From positions 1-9,620 of the forward strand of contig JAFZOA010000300.1 of assembly GCA_017550775.1 (NCBI GenBank): DNA of 9,620 nt, read 5' to 3'. Position numbers and translations under genes: made by a program. Of this stretch, positions 5,878 through 9,620 are shown piece after piece. This DNA is from Ruminiclostridium sp. GTDB taxonomy: Bacteria; Bacillota_A; Clostridia; Oscillospirales; Ruminococcaceae. Within the stretch, counting starts at the first letter, position 1. Each line of letters starts with the position of its first letter. The notes beneath the pieces were generated by a model. The model was not told the origin of the DNA. It saw only the letters and a list, made by a program, of their open reading frames with translations, and searched no databases.

Positions 5878-7149
5878 ATGAAACTTTTATTGAAAAAAGG
5901 ACACGTTGTAAGCAGTTTCAACAGGCTTGAGGACGATCTTGACGTGCTTATCGAGGATAACGTCATCGTTAAGGTCGCGAAGAATATCCGCAACAAGGCG
6001 GATAAGGTCATTGACTGCACCGGGCTTGCCGTGATACCGGGACTGTGCGATATGCACGTTCATTTCCGTGATCCGGGACAGACGCACAAGGAAGACATCA
6101 TCACCGGCTCGGAAGCCGCTGCGGCAGGCGGAGTAACCGCAGTAGCCTGTATGCCGAACACATCTCCCGTGTGCGACAACCCCGAGACTATAAGATATAT
6201 TATCGAGAAAGCAAAGAACGCAAAGATCAAGGTCTATCCCATAGGCTCGATAACAAAAGGGCTTCAGGGTGAGGAGCTGTGCGATTTCAAGGCGCTCAAA
6301 GCCGCCGGAGCGGTCGCAGTTTCCGATGACGGAAAGCCGGTAAAGAATGCCCGTATCATGGGACGAGCCATGATAGATGCACACTATGCGGGACTTCGTG
6401 TGATCTCGCACTGTGAAGACCTCGATATTATACGCGGCGGCATCGTGAATGCCGGCGTTATATCGGTGGAGCTCGGTGTGAGAGGTATGAGCCGTACCAG
6501 CGAGAATATTATCACAGCCCGTGAGATACAGCTTGCGAACGATCTTGAAGTTCCGATACACATAGCACATGTCTCCACAAAGGAGGTAGTGGATCTGCTC
6601 CGGTTCGCTACCGGCAGAGGAGTTATGGTCACAAGTGAGACCGCACCGCACTACTTCACACTTACCGAGGACAGGCTGCTTACCCGCGACGCGGACTACC
6701 GTATGAACCCGCCGCTTCGCACCGAGGAGGACGTAAAGGCTATATCCTCCGCAGTCATGGACGGCACAATAGACTGTATAGTCACCGACCATGCGCCGCA
6801 TACAGCCGAGGAAAAGGCGGACTTCATGACCGCGCCGAACGGAGTTGTCGGTATGGAGACCTCACTTGCCGCAACACTTACAAAGTTCTACCATACCGGA
6901 AAAATGCCGCTGATGAAGATAGTGCGTATGATGTGCGAGACACCGCGCGTGATACTCGGCATCGAGGGCGGTACGATAGAGCAGGGCGCTGTTGCGGACA
7001 TCGCTATAGTTGACCTCAACAAGGAATGGATCGTCGAGCCGGAGAAGCTTCACTCAAAGTCACATAACACCTGCTTCAAGGGCATGATGTTCAAGGGAAA
7101 AACAAAATACACCATCGTAAACGGAAACGTCGTTTATGAGGACGAATGA
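5878..7149 (+). CDS. pyrC: Dihydroorotase, class I
   Basis: PyrC cyclises N-carbamoyl-L-aspartate to L-dihydroorotate, the third step of de novo pyrimidine synthesis, in the cytoplasm. The 423-residue length and motifs fit the class I, amidohydrolase-fold enzymes of Gram-positives. Seen are DMHVHFRDPGQTHKED (residues 58-73) with metal ligands His60 and His62 and substrate-contacting Arg64, and MPNTSP (92-97) with Asn94. Further ligands are Asp151 in VSDDGKPV (148-155), which takes the metal-bridging role played by a carboxylated lysine in class II enzymes, His178 (SHCED), His231 (IAHVST) and Asp304 (VTDHAPHT). No key residue is missing, so an active enzyme rather than a PyrC-like inactive partner is expected. 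AGGAG (5867-5871) sits six bases before the ATG. It is the first gene of the operon, 16 bases ahead of pyrF. Confidence 0.98.
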   Translation: MKLLLKKGHVVSSFNRLEDDLDVLIEDNVIVKVAKNIRNKADKVIDCTGLAVIPGLCDMHVHFRDPGQTHKEDIITGSEAAAAGGVTAVACMPNTSPVCDNPETIRYIIEKAKNAKIKVYPIGSITKGLQGEELCDFKALKAAGAVAVSDDGKPVKNARIMGRAMIDAHYAGLRVISHCEDLDIIRGGIVNAGVISVELGVRGMSRTSENIITAREIQLANDLEVPIHIAHVSTKEVVDLLRFATGRGVMVTSETAPHYFTLTEDRLLTRDADYRMNPPLRTEEDVKAISSAVMDGTIDCIVTDHAPHTAEEKADFMTAPNGVVGMETSLAATLTKFYHTGKMPLMKIVRMMCETPRVILGIEGGTIEQGAVADIAIVDLNKEWIVEPEKLHSKSHNTCFKGMMFKGKTKYTIVNGNVVYEDE

Positions 7150-7165
7150 CAGGGAGGAAACAATT

Positions 7166-8128
7166 ATGTCACTTGACAGACTCATGGAAGCTATCGCAGC
7201 AAAACAGAACCCCACAGTTGCCGGTCTCGACCCTAAGCTTGACTACGTTCCCGACTTCATCAAGTGCAAGGCGTTTGAAAAGCACGGTGAAACGCTCAAA
7301 GGCGCCGCAAAAGCGATACTCGAATACAACAAGGGACTTATCGACGCACTGTGCGGCATAGTCCCCGCAATAAAGCCTCAGTCGGCATACTATGAGATGT
7401 ACGGCTACCAGGGCATGAAGACCCTGTACAAGACGCAGGAATATGCCCGTTCTAAGGGTATGTTCGTCATCACCGACGGAAAGCGCAACGATATCGGCTC
7501 CACCATGGAAGCTTACGCGGCGGCACACCTCGGTACTGTGAAGGTAGGCTCGAACGAGTATGAACCGTTCCTCGGCGACGCGCTCACGGTAAACGGCTAC
7601 CTCGGAACAGACGGGATTAAGCCGCTCATTGATATCTGCAACACTTACGACAAGGGCATTTTCGTGCTCGCCAAGACCTCAAATCCCTCGTCGGGAGAGC
7701 TTCAGGACAAGAAGATAAACGGTGTACCGGTGTATGAGCAGATGGCGAAGATGTGTACGATATGGGGCAAGGAGCTCACCGGAAAGTACGGCTACTGCGG
7801 TATCGGCATCGTTGCGGGCGCAACATACCCGGAGCAGATAGCGGAGCTCAGAAAGAAGTTCCCGAAGCTGTTCTTCCTCATTCCCGGCTACGGAGCGCAG
7901 GGAGCCTCCGCCCAGGATATCTCCGCTGCGTTCGACAAGAACGGTCTCGGCGGCATTGTGAACAGCTCCCGCGGGATCATGTGCGCGTACAAGAAGGAAG
8001 GATGCGACGAGTCAGACTACGCAGGCGCGGCATACAGAGAAGCGGTGCGCATGAGAGACGAGATAATGGGGCACGTCGGGACAATAAAGCTCCCGAAGCC
8101 GCGCGCTCCGAAGAAGAAAGCGGAATAA
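7166..8128 (+). CDS. pyrF: Orotidine 5'-phosphate decarboxylase, class 2 (long form)
   Basis: PyrF decarboxylates OMP to UMP, the last step of UMP synthesis, in the cytoplasm. The 320 residues place it in the long class 2 family (about 270-320 residues) rather than the 230-residue class. Motifs in order are VAGLDPK (18-24) with Asp22 for ribose binding, PAIKPQSAYYE (67-77), the catalytic TDGKRNDIG (103-111) with Asp104, Lys106 and Asp109, VNGYLGTDG (142-150), LAKTSNPSSGE (168-178), IPGYGAQGA (239-247) and VNSSRGI (265-271). The start is ATG 7166, eight bases after GGAGG (7153-7157). An in-frame ATG at 7136 lies inside pyrC, lacks a ribosome site and would add a tail unlike the family. The C-terminus ends in a basic, proline-lysine-rich tail (309-320) that is probably disordered. 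Confidence 0.97.
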   Translation: MSLDRLMEAIAAKQNPTVAGLDPKLDYVPDFIKCKAFEKHGETLKGAAKAILEYNKGLIDALCGIVPAIKPQSAYYEMYGYQGMKTLYKTQEYARSKGMFVITDGKRNDIGSTMEAYAAAHLGTVKVGSNEYEPFLGDALTVNGYLGTDGIKPLIDICNTYDKGIFVLAKTSNPSSGELQDKKINGVPVYEQMAKMCTIWGKELTGKYGYCGIGIVAGATYPEQIAELRKKFPKLFFLIPGYGAQGASAQDISAAFDKNGLGGIVNSSRGIMCAYKKEGCDESDYAGAAYREAVRMRDEIMGHVGTIKLPKPRAPKKKAE

Positions 8129-8238
8129 GCATTGCATAACAGCCCGATATATAAAGAGAGTAAATTGTTATCAGGAAGTTTCATAACGACCTGAAATGTG
8201 TACAGAGAGCATAAGCAAAGAGCATAAGGAGAAATGAA
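8129..8238 (+). other. pyrF-carA intergenic leader with direct repeats and alternative stems
   Basis: This 110-base gap is long for an otherwise tight operon. No well-spaced promoter was found: TTGCAT (8132-8137) and TATAAA (8150-8155) are only 12 bases apart. Two overlapping stems can form, GTTAT/ATAAC (8167-8171 with 8183-8187, extendable outward by two pairs, one of them G-U) and TCAGG/CCTGA (8171-8175 with 8190-8194). They cannot form together. A ten-base direct repeat, AGAGCATAAG, occurs at 8206-8215 and 8219-8228, the second copy running into the carA ribosome site AAGGAG (8226-8231). No U-run follows the stems, so no terminator is claimed. Function is unknown. Confidence 0.5.
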
Positions 8239-9348
8239 ATGGAGCTAACCGGCTACAAAAAAGCATACCTGATACTCGCGGACGGTACGGTCTTTGAAGG
8301 AAGATCGTTTGGTACGGAGGGCTCGGTTATCGGTGAGATCGTGTTCACGACCGCGATGACCGGATATCAGGAAACTCTCACAGACCCGAGCTACTGCGGT
8401 CAGATCGTGACCCAGACATTCCCGCTCATAGGCAACTACGGCCTCAACGATGAGGACTATGAGTCGCGCGGAAGCGTCGTAAGCGGTTATATTGTCCGCG
8501 AGTGGTGCGAGGCACCGTCCAATTTCAGATACAGGAATATCACCCTCGATACGTTCCTGAAACGTTACGGCATTATCGGGCTTTACGGTATCGACACCCG
8601 CCGCCTTACCCGAATTATACGCGAGAGCGGCGTTATGAACGGAATGATAACCAACATTCCGGACTTCGACAAGGAAAAGTGCCTTGCCGATATTCACGCT
8701 TACTCGGTCGGAAGCGTTGTCCCGAAGGTAAGCGTTCAGGCTCCCGAAGAGTACAAAGCCGAGAACGCGAAGTACAGGGTAGCACTGATAGACTACGGTT
8801 ATAAGTACAATATCCGCCGCGAGCTGATAAAGCGCGGCTGCGACGTGACGGTATTCCCGTATAACGCCTCTCCCGAGGATATCAAGGCGTTCGCGCCGGA
8901 CGGGATAATGCTCTCCAACGGCCCCGGAGATCCGGCGGAGAACACGGTCTCTATCGAGACTCTCAGAGCGCTTATCCCGGAACGTATCCCCACTTTCGGG
9001 ATCTGTCTCGGACACCAGCTTTTGGCTCTCGCCAACGGAGCAACTACCGTCAAGATGAAGTACGGTCACCGCGGCGGAAACCAGCCTGTGACCGATATCG
9101 AGCTCGACAGGACATTCATTACTTCGCAGAACCACGGCTACGCGGTAGTTGCGGACAGCATTCCCGAAAGTGCCGGGAGGCTCAGCCACATCAATGCGAA
9201 CGACAAGACCTGTGAGGGAGTAAGATATACCAACGCGCCGGCATTCACGGTGCAGTTCCACCCCGAGGCGTGCGGAGGTCCGCATGACACGGCTTACCTG
9301 TTCGATGAATTCATTGAGCTTATGGACAAGGAAAGGGGTGCGAAGTAA
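8239..9348 (+). CDS. carA: Carbamoyl-phosphate synthase small (glutaminase) subunit
   Basis: CarA hydrolyses glutamine and passes ammonia through a tunnel to CarB, which makes carbamoyl phosphate for pyrimidines and arginine. The 369-residue protein has the N-terminal small-subunit domain with [17 protein letters not shown] (36-52) and [10 protein letters not shown] (116-125). A class I glutamine amidotransferase domain follows: MLSNGPGDP (224-232), FGICLGHQ (253-260) with the nucleophile Cys256, [11 protein letters not shown] (274-284), TSQNHGYAV (295-303), and FHPEA (340-344) with His341 and Glu343 completing the triad. All catalytic residues are present. AAGGAG (8226-8231) lies seven bases before the ATG. 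Its TAA shares one base with the carB start, as expected for subunits made in equal amounts. Pyrimidine rather than arginine duty is inferred from the pyrC-pyrF context. Confidence 0.98.
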   Translation: MELTGYKKAYLILADGTVFEGRSFGTEGSVIGEIVFTTAMTGYQETLTDPSYCGQIVTQTFPLIGNYGLNDEDYESRGSVVSGYIVREWCEAPSNFRYRNITLDTFLKRYGIIGLYGIDTRRLTRIIRESGVMNGMITNIPDFDKEKCLADIHAYSVGSVVPKVSVQAPEEYKAENAKYRVALIDYGYKYNIRRELIKRGCDVTVFPYNASPEDIKAFAPDGIMLSNGPGDPAENTVSIETLRALIPERIPTFGICLGHQLLALANGATTVKMKYGHRGGNQPVTDIELDRTFITSQNHGYAVVADSIPESAGRLSHINANDKTCEGVRYTNAPAFTVQFHPEACGGPHDTAYLFDEFIELMDKERGAK

Positions 9349-9620
9349 TGCCGCTGAGAAGTGATATTAAGAAGGTTCTTGTTATAGGTTCGGGTCCTAT
9401 CGTTATTGGACAAGCCGCCGAGTTTGACTACGCGGGTGCACAGGCGTGCCGCGCGCTCAAACAGGAGGGTCTGGAAGTCGTGCTCGTGAACTCCAACCCC
9501 GCGACGATAATGACCGACAAGCACATGGCGGATCATATCTATATCGAGCCGCTCACTCTTGAATGTGTCAAGCGCATCATAAAGATCGAAAAGCCGGACA
9601 GCGTCCTCTCCACCCTCGGC
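9348..9620 (+). CDS. carB: Carbamoyl-phosphate synthase large subunit, N-terminal part (runs off the window)
   Basis: CarB is the ATP-dependent synthetase subunit that turns bicarbonate, ammonia and two ATP into carbamoyl phosphate. Only the first 91 codons are in the window, of roughly 1,060-1,070 normal for the family. They are open to the last base and match the start of the first biotin-carboxylase-like pre-ATP-grasp domain: [19 protein letters not shown] (residues 10-28), QACRAL (32-37), [11 protein letters not shown] (47-57), and YIEPLT (65-70). The ATG at 9348 overlaps the carA stop by one base (TAATG). AAGGGGTG (9333-9340) is a good ribosome site inside the end of carA. The 3' end lies beyond the window, so the gene is incomplete here, not broken. 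Confidence 0.97.
   Translation, partial: MPLRSDIKKVLVIGSGPIVIGQAAEFDYAGAQACRALKQEGLEVVLVNSNPATIMTDKHMADHIYIEPLTLECVKRIIKIEKPDSVLSTLG

Noticed and set aside
7136..7165. ATG at 7136 as the pyrF start
   Set aside because: It lies within pyrC, lacks a ribosome site, and would add ten residues unlike the family; ATG 7166 has GGAGG eight bases upstream.
8245..9285. Long open frames on the minus strand, here opposite carA and also opposite pyrC and rapZ
   Set aside because: They are shadows of strongly conserved plus-strand genes, with low-complexity translations, no recognisable motifs and no ribosome sites.

Overview
The window is a run of housekeeping genes, all on the + strand, from a low-to-moderate GC Firmicute, most likely a Clostridia member close to Ruminococcaceae/Oscillospirales. 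The evidence is the murB-rapZ-whiA block, a class I tetrahydrofolate (THF) riboswitch before a folate ECF transporter gene, an ATP-type bacterial phosphofructokinase, a Gram-positive class I dihydroorotase, and SigA-type promoters with strong AGGAGG ribosome sites. The genus is inferred. No mobile element, CRISPR array, tRNA or rRNA was seen.

Region 1 (40-2699) is a tight cluster: murB (peptidoglycan precursor synthesis, TTG start), rapZ/yvcJ (P-loop nucleotide- and RNA-binding regulator) and whiA (LAGLIDADG-fold plus HTH DNA-binding protein). The yvcK/mgfK gene that usually lies between rapZ and whiA in Firmicutes is absent. Region 2 (2700-3842) is pfkA, preceded by a good SigA promoter and a weaker candidate upstream of it.

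Region 3 (3857-5741) is the most interesting part. A THF-I riboswitch aptamer starts 15 bases after pfkA. It is followed by an expression platform in which two mutually exclusive sets of helices either bury or free the ribosome site of folT. The FolT-like S component carries an apparent insert of about 95 residues with two extra hydrophobic segments between the canonical fourth and fifth membrane helices. Its stop codon overlaps the start of proC (pyrroline-5-carboxylate reductase), so proline synthesis seems to be joined to a folate-controlled transcript. A clean intrinsic terminator closes the unit.

Region 4 (5798-9620) is a pyrimidine operon: a near-consensus promoter, pyrC (dihydroorotase), pyrF (class 2 OMP decarboxylase), a 110-base leader, carA, and the first 91 codons of carB, which runs off the window. 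CarA and CarB make carbamoyl phosphate, PyrC makes dihydroorotate and PyrF makes UMP. The genes for aspartate transcarbamylase, dihydroorotate dehydrogenase and orotate phosphoribosyltransferase are not in the window.
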